This document shows, piece by piece, positions 33,791 through 41,613 of a DNA stretch of 64,000 bases. Every line of letters starts with the position of its first letter. Position 1 is the first letter of the stretch. Source of the DNA: a virus. The stretch lies in the IMG/VR virus record IMGVR_UViG_3300021171_000005, positions 29,866 to 93,865 of that record; one strand, 5' to 3'. A program made the translations under genes and the position numbers. The notes under the pieces are model-generated. The model ran no database searches, was not told where the DNA came from, and saw nothing but the letters and a program-made list of their open reading frames with translations.

Positions 33791-34417
33791 TTACGTTTCC
33801 TTCCTTCGTAACGCGGATTGGGCGGGCGGTTCTTTTAAATATTCTAGTACATTTGTTAGCCAGTCAATCTTATCGATTCTGCCCAATTTTCTATTACAAC
33901 CAGCCCACCGTCCTCCGCATAAAAGCCCACGAACAGTATCTTTTTTAGGCTTCTTAGTTCCGTGCTCGTGGTCTACTTCTATCCGACATCCGTTACCATA
34001 TCCGGGTTTGCCCGGTCTATAATCACCTAGAGGTTTTTTGCACGCCGCACACAAACCCTTTTGAAAATCATATATTACGAAGAATTCTTCTAATGTTATT
34101 CCGTAGTGACTTCTTAAATGTTTATCTCTTAAACATGCCCGACAAGAGTAACTAGATGTTCGTCCCCATAATTCGGTATCGTGCCCTTGAGCGCAAAATC
34201 GCTTGCGGGTGGCTTGTCTTCCACAAAACCAACATTGGGTAGACTTTCCCCTAATAAGACTAGTACTAGATATTTTCCCATTCTGGCCGCATTCGCACTT
34301 ACATCTCCAAAACATACCACCATTACTACTTCGCTGAGTATGCGGCCCCGTGACTGTCCACTTTCCGAACTGCTGCCCGGTTAAATCTTTACTTGTTGAC
34401 TTTTCGCTTTTTGTCAT
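33791..34417 (-). CDS. Chimeric HNH nuclease: LTGxxFG module fused to endonuclease VII core
   Basis: 208 residues. The N-terminal part (DLTGQQFGKWTVTG, FWRCKCECG, CWFCGRQATRKRFC) is the zinc-bearing module usually found at the front of other HNH homing nucleases. The C-terminal part is endonuclease VII: LCAACKKPLGDYRPG, RIEVDHEHGTKK, RGLLCGGRWAGCNRKLGRID. It sits between the membrane genes and the Rz-like gene of the lysis group, and overlaps the next upstream gene by 29 bases in another frame. Confidence 0.85.
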   Translation of the reverse strand: MTKSEKSTSKDLTGQQFGKWTVTGPHTQRSSNGGMFWRCKCECGQNGKISSTSLIRGKSTQCWFCGRQATRKRFCAQGHDTELWGRTSSYSCRACLRDKHLRSHYGITLEEFFVIYDFQKGLCAACKKPLGDYRPGKPGYGNGCRIEVDHEHGTKKPKKDTVRGLLCGGRWAGCNRKLGRIDKIDWLTNVLEYLKEPPAQSALRRKET

Positions 34418-34673
34418 ATTTCTTAATGCCTACCATTTTCTCTAAACCACGTACTTCTGCTAATCTGCGGCCAACCTCAATACCACACCTGATAGCATCT
34501 GCCATAACCGTATAATTGTCGTTTTCGTCCTCAAACATTGCGTCTACCAAGAAATGAAATGCCTCGCTATGCATGAGAGAATCTTCGATATCAGGCAATT
34601 GCTCGAAAGACAGTTCGAATACTTCCTCGAACATGTCAATCAATGGTTGGTCGATTTTGCAATCGCATCCCAC
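34389..34673 (-). CDS. Hypothetical acidic protein
   Basis: 94 residues. A CDC near the N-terminus, then an acidic helical body (MFEEVFELSFEQLPDIEDSL, FHFLVDAMFEDENDNYTVMA) and a very basic tail (KKYDKKRKVNK). Its 3' end is overlapped by the HNH gene at 33791, which suggests that gene was inserted at its end. No function recognised. Confidence 0.55.
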   Translation of the reverse strand: MGCDCKIDQPLIDMFEEVFELSFEQLPDIEDSLMHSEAFHFLVDAMFEDENDNYTVMADAIRCGIEVGRRLAEVRGLEKMVGIKKYDKKRKVNK

Positions 34674-34924
34674 TAGTTAAGCCTTTCCGGATCAGATAAA
34701 TTTGCAATAGCCAGCGACACGGACTGGCACATCTCAGTTACGATGTATCGCATTTGTTCATCTGATAGCGCGGCGACGATTGTCCGTTCCGAGAACAACT
34801 TGATTAAATTGCGCAGGGATTCGGTTTCTTTATTCGCCGTATCGACACGGCCCCGCAAATAAATAATGTACGCCGCCAATACGGTAAATCCACTTCCGGA
34901 CAATCCCGCCAATAAGATGAGCAT
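34673..34924 (-). CDS. Small membrane protein in the lysis group
   Basis: 83 residues. N-terminal hydrophobic helix at about 2-22 (LILLAGLSGSGFTVLAAYIIY), then a charged helix (RVDTANKETESLRNLIKLFS). This N-in, one-segment-plus-coiled-coil form occurs in holin regulators and small spanin-like proteins; which applies is unclear. Its start overlaps the stop of the small gene upstream. Confidence 0.5.
   Translation of the reverse strand: MLILLAGLSGSGFTVLAAYIIYLRGRVDTANKETESLRNLIKLFSERTIVAALSDEQMRYIVTEMCQSVSLAIANLSDPERLN
34887..34902. repeat. Degenerate dispersed palindrome site
   Basis: AATCCACTTCCGGACA: right arm perfect, left arm with two changes. Within the membrane-protein gene at its N-terminus. 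Confidence 0.4.
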
Positions 34925-35052
34925 TACTTACCTTTCTTGGTCTTAGGCTTCTTCTTTTCTTTGCGGGGCGGCCCGAACGCCTTCTCCCACATCTCGTTCG
35001 TAATCTTCGAACTACCAGCCGGTAAAGTGAACGACCCTTGCAAATATTTCAT
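34924..35052 (-). CDS. Small basic protein (42 aa)
   Basis: Starts ATG at 35052 and ends on a TAATG overlap with the next gene. Peptide begins MKYLQGSFTLPAGSSKITNE and ends in a Lys-rich tail (RKEKKKPKTKKGK). A 'MKYxxGSFTLPAGS...WDRAFG' opening is common in short phage proteins beside lysis genes. Function unknown. Confidence 0.6.
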   Translation of the reverse strand: MKYLQGSFTLPAGSSKITNEMWEKAFGPPRKEKKKPKTKKGK

Positions 35053-35155
35053 CGTCCTCTAATTCCTTTGCTCTGTCATATTTATCGGCCAATCTCTGAA
35101 GCACCACGAAAAGATCGGCATCTTCATACACATCGTCTATCTCAATCACTTCCAC
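35012..35155 (-). CDS. Small acidic protein (47 aa)
   Basis: Opens with GTG at 35155, or GTG at 35149 with a better ribosome site, at the end of the lysozyme gene. It reads through an acidic helix (VIEIDDVYEDADLFVVLQRL) and overlaps the following small gene by 41 bases. Called from continuous codon structure and tight packing; less certain than its neighbours. Confidence 0.4.
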   Translation of the reverse strand: MEVIEIDDVYEDADLFVVLQRLADKYDRAKELEDDEIFARVVHFTGW

Positions 35156-35565
35156 TCACCCGTTCTTATTTGTTCACTTAATCTTTGGGCGCGGTCGCCT
35201 ACTTGTTGCGCCCACACCGAATGCAGCATTTCCGCAGCCGCCGCCTCATAATTCCCTTGCTGGATGTATTCAAGGGTTTGGCGGAATTTTAGAAGGCCCT
35301 CGACGCCCATGTTATAGGCCATATTCGTGATAGCGCCTTGCCGCGCGGCGTCCAGCTCCGCAAACCAAGGAAGCTGTTGCTCTAGTTGCGTGGTAATTCT
35401 ATCCACGCGATTCTGCGTTAAAATGTCGGATTCCGCTTTAGTGATTCCGCAATTAACACGGGCATCAATGCACACGCCAACGCCAATCGTGGTATAACCT
35501 CGACTGTCTGTATAAGCATGAAGGACTTCTCCTTCATCTCGGCGAAGCTGATCTATGATATTCAT
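35146..35565 (-). CDS. T4-type lysozyme endolysin (GH24)
   Basis: 139 residues. The catalytic triad falls at the same numbers as in T4 lysozyme: Glu11 (RRDEGEVL), Asp20 (AYTDSRGY) and Thr26 (TTIGVG). The rest of the domain (AITNMAYNMGVEGLLKF, VWAQQVGDRAQRLSEQI) also matches. There is no signal peptide, so it needs a holin. It cuts the glycan strands of peptidoglycan for lysis. It sits in the leftward (non-virion) arm with the Rz-like gene. Confidence 0.92.
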   Translation of the reverse strand: MNIIDQLRRDEGEVLHAYTDSRGYTTIGVGVCIDARVNCGITKAESDILTQNRVDRITTQLEQQLPWFAELDAARQGAITNMAYNMGVEGLLKFRQTLEYIQQGNYEAAAAEMLHSVWAQQVGDRAQRLSEQIRTGEWK

Positions 35566-36095
35566 TAGTTTGGATATCCAGTCGAATCCTCGACGGCCTC
35601 CACAGTTTGCGCGGCAAATTCAGTAGGCTCCCCGAATGGCAGAACCATCTGACTACGGCGGTCAAACTCCGCATTTGCCTTATATCCTTCGGCTAGAGCT
35701 TCATCGATTGCTTCTTGCGCGGCGGTGTTAATTACAAGTTTTTCTGCTCGCTCTGCGATGATTTTCTTAGCGGTATTAGGCTTAACATAAGAGTATGTAT
35801 AGAAATCTTTTCCGCATTCTCGGGAGCAAACCCAGACAATATATTCATCGTCGAAAGGGTTGGGATAAATCCTATGAAAACCTTCGTAACCATCAGGCAG
35901 GGTGGAGGAATCTTCTTTCGCCCGAATATGATCCCATGTAATGAAACTCGCGTTTTCGTGTCGGGCGGCGCATCGAGGAGAATCACAAATTATCCCAATC
36001 GTTTGGGATTCAGTGACTCTATCTTTATCGGGGCTGAATACTACCGTCTTGCCGTCTACTTCTACACTGACTTGTCTTGTAATTTTAACGCCCAT
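35565..36095 (-). CDS. Hypothetical phage protein with Cys pairs
   Basis: 176 residues. An N-terminal beta region (VEVDGKTVVFSPDKDRV), then CDSPRCAARHENASF and CSRECGKDFYTY, which together could bind a zinc. A charged helical C-terminus follows. Both ends overlap neighbours (TAATG upstream; adjoining the lysozyme start downstream). Function unknown. Confidence 0.55.
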   Translation of the reverse strand: MGVKITRQVSVEVDGKTVVFSPDKDRVTESQTIGIICDSPRCAARHENASFITWDHIRAKEDSSTLPDGYEGFHRIYPNPFDDEYIVWVCSRECGKDFYTYSYVKPNTAKKIIAERAEKLVINTAAQEAIDEALAEGYKANAEFDRRSQMVLPFGEPTEFAAQTVEAVEDSTGYPN

Positions 36096-36244
36096 TATTC
36101 TCGCTCCAAAACTACTTCGCTATCCCACTCAAACACCTTGGCAATCGATCCAGCCACGTCGATAGCTTTGCGGTGCGCCTCGTCTCGTGAGTCCGCTTCG
36201 ACTTCGATGTAATCTTCAGCTTTTACATGTACTGTATATTTCAT
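36095..36244 (-). CDS. Small protein, beta-beta-alpha type (49 aa)
   Basis: ATG at 36244. The peptide begins MKYTVHVKAEDYIEVEADSR followed by DEAHRKAIDVAGSIAK, a pattern common in short phage and bacterial proteins with two strands and one helix. It stops on a TAATG overlap with the next gene. Function unknown. Confidence 0.6.
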   Translation of the reverse strand: MKYTVHVKAEDYIEVEADSRDEAHRKAIDVAGSIAKVFEWDSEVVLERE

Positions 36245-36253
36245 ATATTTCCT

Positions 36254-36493
36254 TTAATATAGCGTATAACTATCAAATCCACAACGAGGACAGAAATAGT
36301 ACTTATCTTCACTCACATAATTGAATTCTTTGCTGAGGCAAATGGGGCAGTCGGGCAGTTTTTCATCGGCCTCGCATTCATAAACAATTGCCTGAATTCT
36401 CTTGACTTCGATTGGCTGGCAGCCCGAGCAAAATGGGCTAGTCTCCCCCTCGATATCTCTGGGAATGTAAACCGAGTGCTGGCATCTACGCAT
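36254..36493 (-). CDS. Zinc-ribbon protein
   Basis: 79 residues with three knuckles: CSGC (about 22-25), CPIC (about 49-52) and CPRC (about 68-71), plus a CQH at the start. Likely binds two zincs. Overlaps its upstream neighbour by eight bases. Function unknown. Confidence 0.6.
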   Translation of the reverse strand: MRRCQHSVYIPRDIEGETSPFCSGCQPIEVKRIQAIVYECEADEKLPDCPICLSKEFNYVSEDKYYFCPRCGFDSYTLY

Positions 36494-36698
36494 TGTCCCC
36501 GGCCTCGATCAAATCCCTCCAATACTCGTCCCGCCATTTCTTACTATCATTACAATTAAATAAATAGTCCCACAACATATTGCCGGGTTCGTTTTTGTAT
36601 CCCAATTCCTTGACGGCTTTGCGATACAACCGTTCTTGTTCGTTGGCCAGTTTCTTAATTGCGAGGCGGTATGTGTCTGCTACTTTACGTTTGGTCAT
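36486..36698 (-). CDS. Hypothetical basic helical protein
   Basis: 70 residues, charged and helical (KVADTYRLAIKKLANEQERL, WRDEYWRDLIEAG). Overlaps the HNH gene upstream by ATGA. No family recognised. Confidence 0.55.
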   Translation of the reverse strand: MTKRKVADTYRLAIKKLANEQERLYRKAVKELGYKNEPGNMLWDYLFNCNDSKKWRDEYWRDLIEAGDNA

Positions 36699-37039
36699 GA
36701 TTTATTCCACTGCGGGGCGCGATCTTTATGTTCTCCCTTGGGTCCTATGTGACATTTTGCACAGATCATTATTGAGTTCTCCAAGCTAATATCTCCGCCG
36801 CGCCCACGATGTTCTTTTTCGTGCATATGACCTCTGCCAAGCGGCCCCGCGCAATAAGCACATTCTCCGCCACTGCGTCTCACTAACTCGGCCCGTATTT
36901 CCGATACCGCCTCGCCTCTGGGCCATTCCGCAACCAATTCTGTCGGCAAATAAAGAGCGCGAGCCGGGTATTTAAAAATCCGAATCGGTTTGCGGGTCGA
37001 GGGATTGATCTCGCACATCACTCGATTTCTTGAGGACAT
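36695..37039 (-). CDS. HNH endonuclease
   Basis: 114 residues if it starts at ATG 37039; ATG 37018 is possible too. Both overlap the upstream gene. The HNH core is clear: GGECAYCAGPLGRGHMHEKE, HRGRGGDISLENSIMICAKC, then H and a basic tail. This subfamily is common in phages, where it may be a homing or DNA-processing nuclease. No linked packaging genes are present. Confidence 0.85.
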   Translation of the reverse strand: MSSRNRVMCEINPSTRKPIRIFKYPARALYLPTELVAEWPRGEAVSEIRAELVRRSGGECAYCAGPLGRGHMHEKEHRGRGGDISLENSIMICAKCHIGPKGEHKDRAPQWNKS

Positions 37040-37712
37040 CGGGCTCCTTATCCGCCAAATAAGAGGCTGTCCAGCGCCACAAGATTTCCTTCCGGATGTG
37101 TGAGGCGCTGTTGTCATTCCAACGGTCAAGAATAGGTAGCGGTGGATCATCAAGGCACGCTGTTTTAATCGCACGTTCCCATTCTGCCTTTTCTTCGGCG
37201 CTCATATAACAACCGGCAAGATCCACCCATGCACCGGTTTCAAACTCATTGCGAAACTCATATTCCCCGGCTATTTGCTTATCGAATTCCTGAATGGTGA
37301 CTTTGGGGTTCTTAGCTTTTGCGAGGAGTTCGTCGGTTGGCTTCTTCCCGTCAGCCTTCTTCATGGCGGAAGCAAGCTTAGAAGCCTTAGACATGCCCAT
37401 GTCGATTACATCTTGCGGGGCGGCGACATCGAGGAGTTGTTCGGCGATTTGCGCGGTTGCGTATAATTTTGTCCGGCCAGCGTGTTGGAATTTCTCCGCC
37501 AGTGATTTGATAAAGGCGTTGTACCCGCCGTAGCCAAGCGGCTCCCATAATTTGTTCTCTCGAACATCTTGCAACATCACCCCGAGCCGGACGAAATCCT
37601 TGTCCAATTGCGCGGATTGCTGATCGATATCCGTCAGCAATTTGGTTAATTCAACTTGCAGACGATTGGCTTTCTGGGAGTCTTGCTCGATTACGTTTTC
37701 AACGACGCGCAT
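36972..37712 (-). CDS. Hypothetical protein next to the clamp gene
   Basis: 246 residues. An N-terminal coiled coil (QVELTKLLTDIDQQSAQLDK), a middle region with GYGGYNAFIKSLAEKF, TKLYATAQIAEQLLDVAAPQ and SKASKLASAMKKA that resembles helical DNA-binding domains of plasmid and phage accessory proteins, and a charged C-terminus. It overlaps the clamp gene's end by 22 bases. A role in replication or transcription is only a guess. Confidence 0.5.
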   Translation of the reverse strand: MRVVENVIEQDSQKANRLQVELTKLLTDIDQQSAQLDKDFVRLGVMLQDVRENKLWEPLGYGGYNAFIKSLAEKFQHAGRTKLYATAQIAEQLLDVAAPQDVIDMGMSKASKLASAMKKADGKKPTDELLAKAKNPKVTIQEFDKQIAGEYEFRNEFETGAWVDLAGCYMSAEEKAEWERAIKTACLDDPPLPILDRWNDNSASHIRKEILWRWTASYLADKEPDVLKKSSDVRDQSLDPQTDSDF

Positions 37713-38746
37713 AGCAGTCTTTTGGCTCCGGCTTCGAGGTATATTGGTTGGCCTTCCGAATTGGCGTTTAGCAAAACGTCACCGGAGACCTCATTAAAGA
37801 ATTCCTGCAACTGATGCAGCTTAATCCCGAACTTAAATGTATCGAATAAAGGGTCTGATTCTATTGAAATTGCGGGGATTGCATCCTCACCAGAACCGTT
37901 ATTTCCTACTGCATTTAGTATAACATTGGTACTTCCAATAGTCAATGTAATTCTATCGTTTTCTTTATCAACGATGGGTTCAATACGACGTAAGGCTTCT
38001 TTCATTTCTTGCGCGGCTATTTTGGATATAATAGAGAATGTCTTTGGAATGATGGAATTACAGTTGGGAAATTCCTTAGCTAATTGCCGGGCAACGATAA
38101 TCGCGGGGCCGGACTTGAAATACAGATTCGTGGTATCTTGGTAGATCGTGACGACCTCGCCCCGCAAAGCTTTGGTGGCCTGAATGACTTGGACGGGCAT
38201 GATGAATGAAAATGGCGGGGCGGCGCTAGGCATATCCACGATTCCCATGCGTTTGCCATCGGTGCCGTAGGCCGATAGCGTTTGTCCGGAACTGGATAAG
38301 AGGACAGACCCCGTATAGGAAAACTGCTGACCCGACTCCGAGGCCGACGCCGCGTAATTCACCATCTCATTGAACTGTTTCGTATCCAGAACACAGACTG
38401 CATTCAGGGGAAGTGTGATCTTTGGGATTTGCGGGGTCGCGAGGATAGGAATAGTCAGCTTCGACTGTTTTCGTTTCAGTTGTAATTTGCTAATAAGCTC
38501 CGGGTTTGTTTCGACCTTGCCGAGACCATTCAGCAGGGAGATATCGATTTCGTCATCCAACCGCCCGGCAATCTGTGAGAACTTCTCCGCAGAGACACCA
38601 AACGTACCCATATCCGGGCATATAACACCGACTGTTATATTTATCCCGACCGCGTAGGCGAGAGACCCTGCAAAGATCAAGGAATCAGTTTTAACTGTAC
38701 CTAAGACCTTCACTACGTCCTTCAACTGCGTGGCCGGGATTTTCAT
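37691..38746 (-). CDS. DNA polymerase sliding clamp (beta-clamp-like)
   Basis: 351 residues, close to the size of bacterial DnaN (about 366). The three-domain order of the beta clamp is visible: MKIPATQLKDVVKVLGTVK, then LDTKQFNEMVNYAASASES with GSVLLSSSGQTLSAYGTDGKR, then SIISKIAAQEMKEALRRIEP and a C-terminal IYLEAGAKRLL. It would tether the PolA-type polymerase encoded at 53656. It is upstream of the hypothetical gene at 36972. Confidence 0.8.
   Translation of the reverse strand: MKIPATQLKDVVKVLGTVKTDSLIFAGSLAYAVGINITVGVICPDMGTFGVSAEKFSQIAGRLDDEIDISLLNGLGKVETNPELISKLQLKRKQSKLTIPILATPQIPKITLPLNAVCVLDTKQFNEMVNYAASASESGQQFSYTGSVLLSSSGQTLSAYGTDGKRMGIVDMPSAAPPFSFIMPVQVIQATKALRGEVVTIYQDTTNLYFKSGPAIIVARQLAKEFPNCNSIIPKTFSIISKIAAQEMKEALRRIEPIVDKENDRITLTIGSTNVILNAVGNNGSGEDAIPAISIESDPLFDTFKFGIKLHQLQEFFNEVSGDVLLNANSEGQPIYLEAGAKRLLCASLKT
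38283..38298. repeat. Degenerate dispersed palindrome site
   Basis: TGTCCGGAACTGGATA: left arm perfect, one change in the right arm. Within the clamp gene (encodes SSSGQ). Confidence 0.5.
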
Positions 38747-39367
38747 TTATTTCTCGTCTTCCAAATCCAAACAATCATCAAACGTCAATCCAGCTCGTTT
38801 TGCCGCATCAGTAGAGCACAGAACCTTAGCAGCTGCTTTTCGATTCCCGAGTAAAGCAAATTGCCGCGCAAGTTCCCGAGAATCGCATCCTTTGTCAACC
38901 TTGCCACCGCCAAGGGACGCTCCGAACATAGGACCAGTTGCCCCGCCGGAATATCCTTTAACGCAAGGAGAGGTTGGAATTGCTTCAGGAGCGTAAGCAA
39001 GTGGGGTGTTTCGTTCTTGCTTATAGTTTAGGGTTGTGTCATTTCCACTGCTATTGTTGGATTGCTGCTGTTCCTGTTGTGCGGATGAGACCCCGCCTTT
39101 ACCACCTTCTGCCACGTTGGTATTGGTGTTAGATGAATTGCCGGAGTTTTTAACAACGCCGCCGGTGGCTTCTGCTAATCCGCCTTCGGCAATTGCTGAC
39201 GAAACAGAACTAGAATTACTTTCCGAGTTTGCACTAGAAGTAGCTTCTGAATTGATTACTGAATTATTCGTTGTTGGGGGTGGGGTTTGCTTTGGCTTAC
39301 ACTGCTTTTTCTCGTGTGCAAAAGCCGCCGCGCAAATCACAAGAATAACTACCACATTACGAAACAT
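38747..39367 (-). CDS. Exported protein of unknown function
   Basis: 206 residues. Signal peptide at 1-17 (MFRNVVVILVICAAAFA, cleavage near FA-HEK). A long Ser/Asn/Gln-rich low-complexity stretch (about 30-110) and a C-terminal domain GGKVDKGCDSRELARQFALL ... VLCSTDAA, with Cys residues that may form disulphides. Proteins with this C-terminal pattern occur in several phages. A periplasmic role is inferred. The clamp gene starts one base after its end. Confidence 0.6.
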   Translation of the reverse strand: MFRNVVVILVICAAAFAHEKKQCKPKQTPPPTTNNSVINSEATSSANSESNSSSVSSAIAEGGLAEATGGVVKNSGNSSNTNTNVAEGGKGGVSSAQQEQQQSNNSSGNDTTLNYKQERNTPLAYAPEAIPTSPCVKGYSGGATGPMFGASLGGGKVDKGCDSRELARQFALLGNRKAAAKVLCSTDAAKRAGLTFDDCLDLEDEK

Positions 39368-39428
39368 GCTTCTCCTTTACGTTTTTACGCACTTCTTCTT
39401 AAAATCCTGCCAGATCACGCCTAGTGAT

Positions 39429-39593
39429 TTAAGCCTGAGACGATCCGCCGTAGTTCAATTTGTCCTCGTCCAGAAACGCCTCGAATATATACCGCACTTC
39501 CTCGCTTTGTGAAATGCACCAAGTCTCGTGGCGGATTACGCCCCCGCAAACCTCGCAGGCCGATTCCGCCGCGTATTTATTCGAATGCTTCAC
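39429..39593 (-). CDS. Small Cys-containing protein (54 aa)
   Basis: Starts GTG at 39593, overlapping the previous stop as GTGA. The peptide contains SACEVCGGVIRHETWCI and an acidic helix (EEVRYIFEAFLDEDKL). A single zinc knuckle is likely. It lies in the gap between the exported-protein gene and the primase-helicase. The remaining 39368-39428 shows no gene. Confidence 0.55.
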   Translation of the reverse strand: MKHSNKYAAESACEVCGGVIRHETWCISQSEEVRYIFEAFLDEDKLNYGGSSQA

Positions 39594-39685
39594 TCACCCA
39601 GTACCCATCCGAGAAATTTGTTGATCATGTAGACGAGCCCCGCAATTAAGAAAATTCCTGCAAGCGTAATTCTATAGGCATTCAT
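39590..39685 (-). CDS. Tiny membrane protein (31 aa)
   Basis: ATG at 39685, one hydrophobic segment (ITLAGIFLIAGLVYMINKFL). It overlaps the next small gene by GTGA. Role unknown. Confidence 0.5.
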   Translation of the reverse strand: MNAYRITLAGIFLIAGLVYMINKFLGWVLGE

Positions 39686-39720
39686 CCGATAATTAAACCA
39701 TGAATAATCCAATAACGCAA

Positions 39721-41613
39721 CTAAAATATTGATTCTTCTGGTTGCGAGGTAATTTCCGGGGCTTTAATATCGCTGATAATCTCCGAGAACGTACAAACTT
39801 TCCCCGCAAACATCAAAGTCGTATAAGAACCACCCGGTCCTTTGTCACGGAACTTCTTGACCGCGATTTGGGTAATGGGGCTGTATTCGTTGTCGTTTGT
39901 CGTAAGGTCTTTGTTGTGTTTAACCTCGTCGCGATGGATGCTAAATACCGTTGCCGAATCGTTCTGAACCGCCTTTGTACCGTCCAAATCTGAGATGTGA
40001 TTGGTCTTGCCTTTGTGCTGCTGATCGGCTTTCCGCGCCTGATGGACAACAATGAATTTGAGATTGTAGGTCGCAGCCATGTTGGTAATGCGTTGCATGG
40101 CCGTAGCCTGCTCTTTGTAGGTATCCCGCCCCGTACCCCGGCAAAGAAAATGCAGATTATCCAAAACCACAACCGTTGGTCGGAAGTGCTTAATCCCGGA
40201 TTCAATTAAATCCAGAACTTGGTCAATGGAGGTTAGGGAAGTATCCCGGCCAATGTAGTAGCGAAAATCGGGGCCGAGAATTTGGGCGGCATTTCTATAA
40301 TCCTGCTCATCCAGATTTAGTCTGTCTTTATGGAGTAAATGTGAAGTGAAAATCGTGTCAATTTGATGAGATGTTAATTCGGCTTGGTAGTTGAGTACTG
40401 TTTCTTTATGCTTCTGCGCTCCGTGAATAGTCGCTTGAAATACCCACGACGATTTACCCATGCCGGAATCTGTTGAAAACACGGTAGTTACGGTGCCCGG
40501 CAAGATAATAGCCATGTCGTCTACGGACTTCCAAGGGAACCGAAACCGGTCAGGATGATCAATGAGTTTGGTATGCTCGCCCGTCATCAAGCTGTGTTGA
40601 ACGCTGTATATGCCTTTAAAGGGTTTCGATTTAGCTTCCGCAGTAAGACTCTCTACCTTAGTCCTAAAGGACTCACTAAATCGATTTATCTCCTTCAGGA
40701 ATACATCAGAAGCATCTTTATGAGGTTTGGCCCACTGAAATCCACAAGCGCGGTCCTTGAGCGCCACACGAAAGCGCTCCATACACTCGATTCCGGGTTT
40801 ATCCGTATCTCCGGCCAATACAACATAATCTGCTAATTCCAGTTTTTCTAGCATTTCCGCTGTAGGCTTGATTTCCGCTCCGGGAACACTACAAGCAGCA
40901 AATCCAGATTGCACCAGAATGGCCATATCGTACCCACCTTCTACCAAGTAGACCGGACTTAGTGGGTCGATTAAATGGTATCCAAACAGGGTATCCGTTT
41001 TCATTCCCGGTACCTTCCTGACCTCTTTGCGAATTATCGACCGAACTTCTAGGGCCGTAACTTCATCGCCATCAATTGCTGGTAAGCAAATCCATCCCTT
41101 GTCAAATACATCTTCCAAGCCAGAACGATAAATTTGCATTCCATCTAAAGTTTGGACAAACCCCATGTGGAGTTTCTTGGCAGTATCGAAGGTTATGCCT
41201 CGTTCTTGCAACAACCAGTTCTGCACAAAAGTATTTGTCGCAAGTGCTTCTTCAAATTTTCTGTATCTGGAAAGCGACAACGTAACAGCCGGTACACTTC
41301 GTTTTTGAAATACTTTTTCGGAGCGTTCTTGGTCTGCCGCGCCCGTCAGATTTTCTACAATTTCACACGCTTTGGAAAAATTACAATTGTCAAGTCGCTG
41401 GATGAATTGAAAAATATTGCCAGCTCCTTGGCAACCAAAACACTTCCAAAGCCATACGCCTTCGTGTTGATATACGGTGAACGACGGGGTATCGTCTTTG
41501 TGAGAAGGGAGGGGGCATTTGCCCAAAAGTTCCGTTCCACGCTTTGTGAGTTTGGCGCGACTACGATAGATATTCAATACTTCAGGGCGCTTTTTTAGTT
41601 CTTCTGGAGTCAT
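39721..41613 (-). CDS. Primase-helicase (T7 gp4-like)
   Basis: 630 residues. CHC2-type zinc finger: CPLPSH at 33-38 and CFGC at 58-61. TOPRIM domain: VYLVEGGYDMAILVQSGF with Glu225, and VVLAGDTDKPG with Asp269/Asp271. DnaB-type helicase: Walker A DSGMGKS at 382-388, Walker B VVVLDNLHFL, and an H3/H4-like FIVVHQARKA. It unwinds DNA and makes primers at the replication fork. It overlaps the upstream initiator-like gene by four bases (ATGA), so the two are coupled. Confidence 0.92.
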   Translation of the reverse strand: MTPEELKKRPEVLNIYRSRAKLTKRGTELLGKCPLPSHKDDTPSFTVYQHEGVWLWKCFGCQGAGNIFQFIQRLDNCNFSKACEIVENLTGAADQERSEKVFQKRSVPAVTLSLSRYRKFEEALATNTFVQNWLLQERGITFDTAKKLHMGFVQTLDGMQIYRSGLEDVFDKGWICLPAIDGDEVTALEVRSIIRKEVRKVPGMKTDTLFGYHLIDPLSPVYLVEGGYDMAILVQSGFAACSVPGAEIKPTAEMLEKLELADYVVLAGDTDKPGIECMERFRVALKDRACGFQWAKPHKDASDVFLKEINRFSESFRTKVESLTAEAKSKPFKGIYSVQHSLMTGEHTKLIDHPDRFRFPWKSVDDMAIILPGTVTTVFSTDSGMGKSSWVFQATIHGAQKHKETVLNYQAELTSHQIDTIFTSHLLHKDRLNLDEQDYRNAAQILGPDFRYYIGRDTSLTSIDQVLDLIESGIKHFRPTVVVLDNLHFLCRGTGRDTYKEQATAMQRITNMAATYNLKFIVVHQARKADQQHKGKTNHISDLDGTKAVQNDSATVFSIHRDEVKHNKDLTTNDNEYSPITQIAVKKFRDKGPGGSYTTLMFAGKVCTFSEIISDIKAPEITSQPEESIF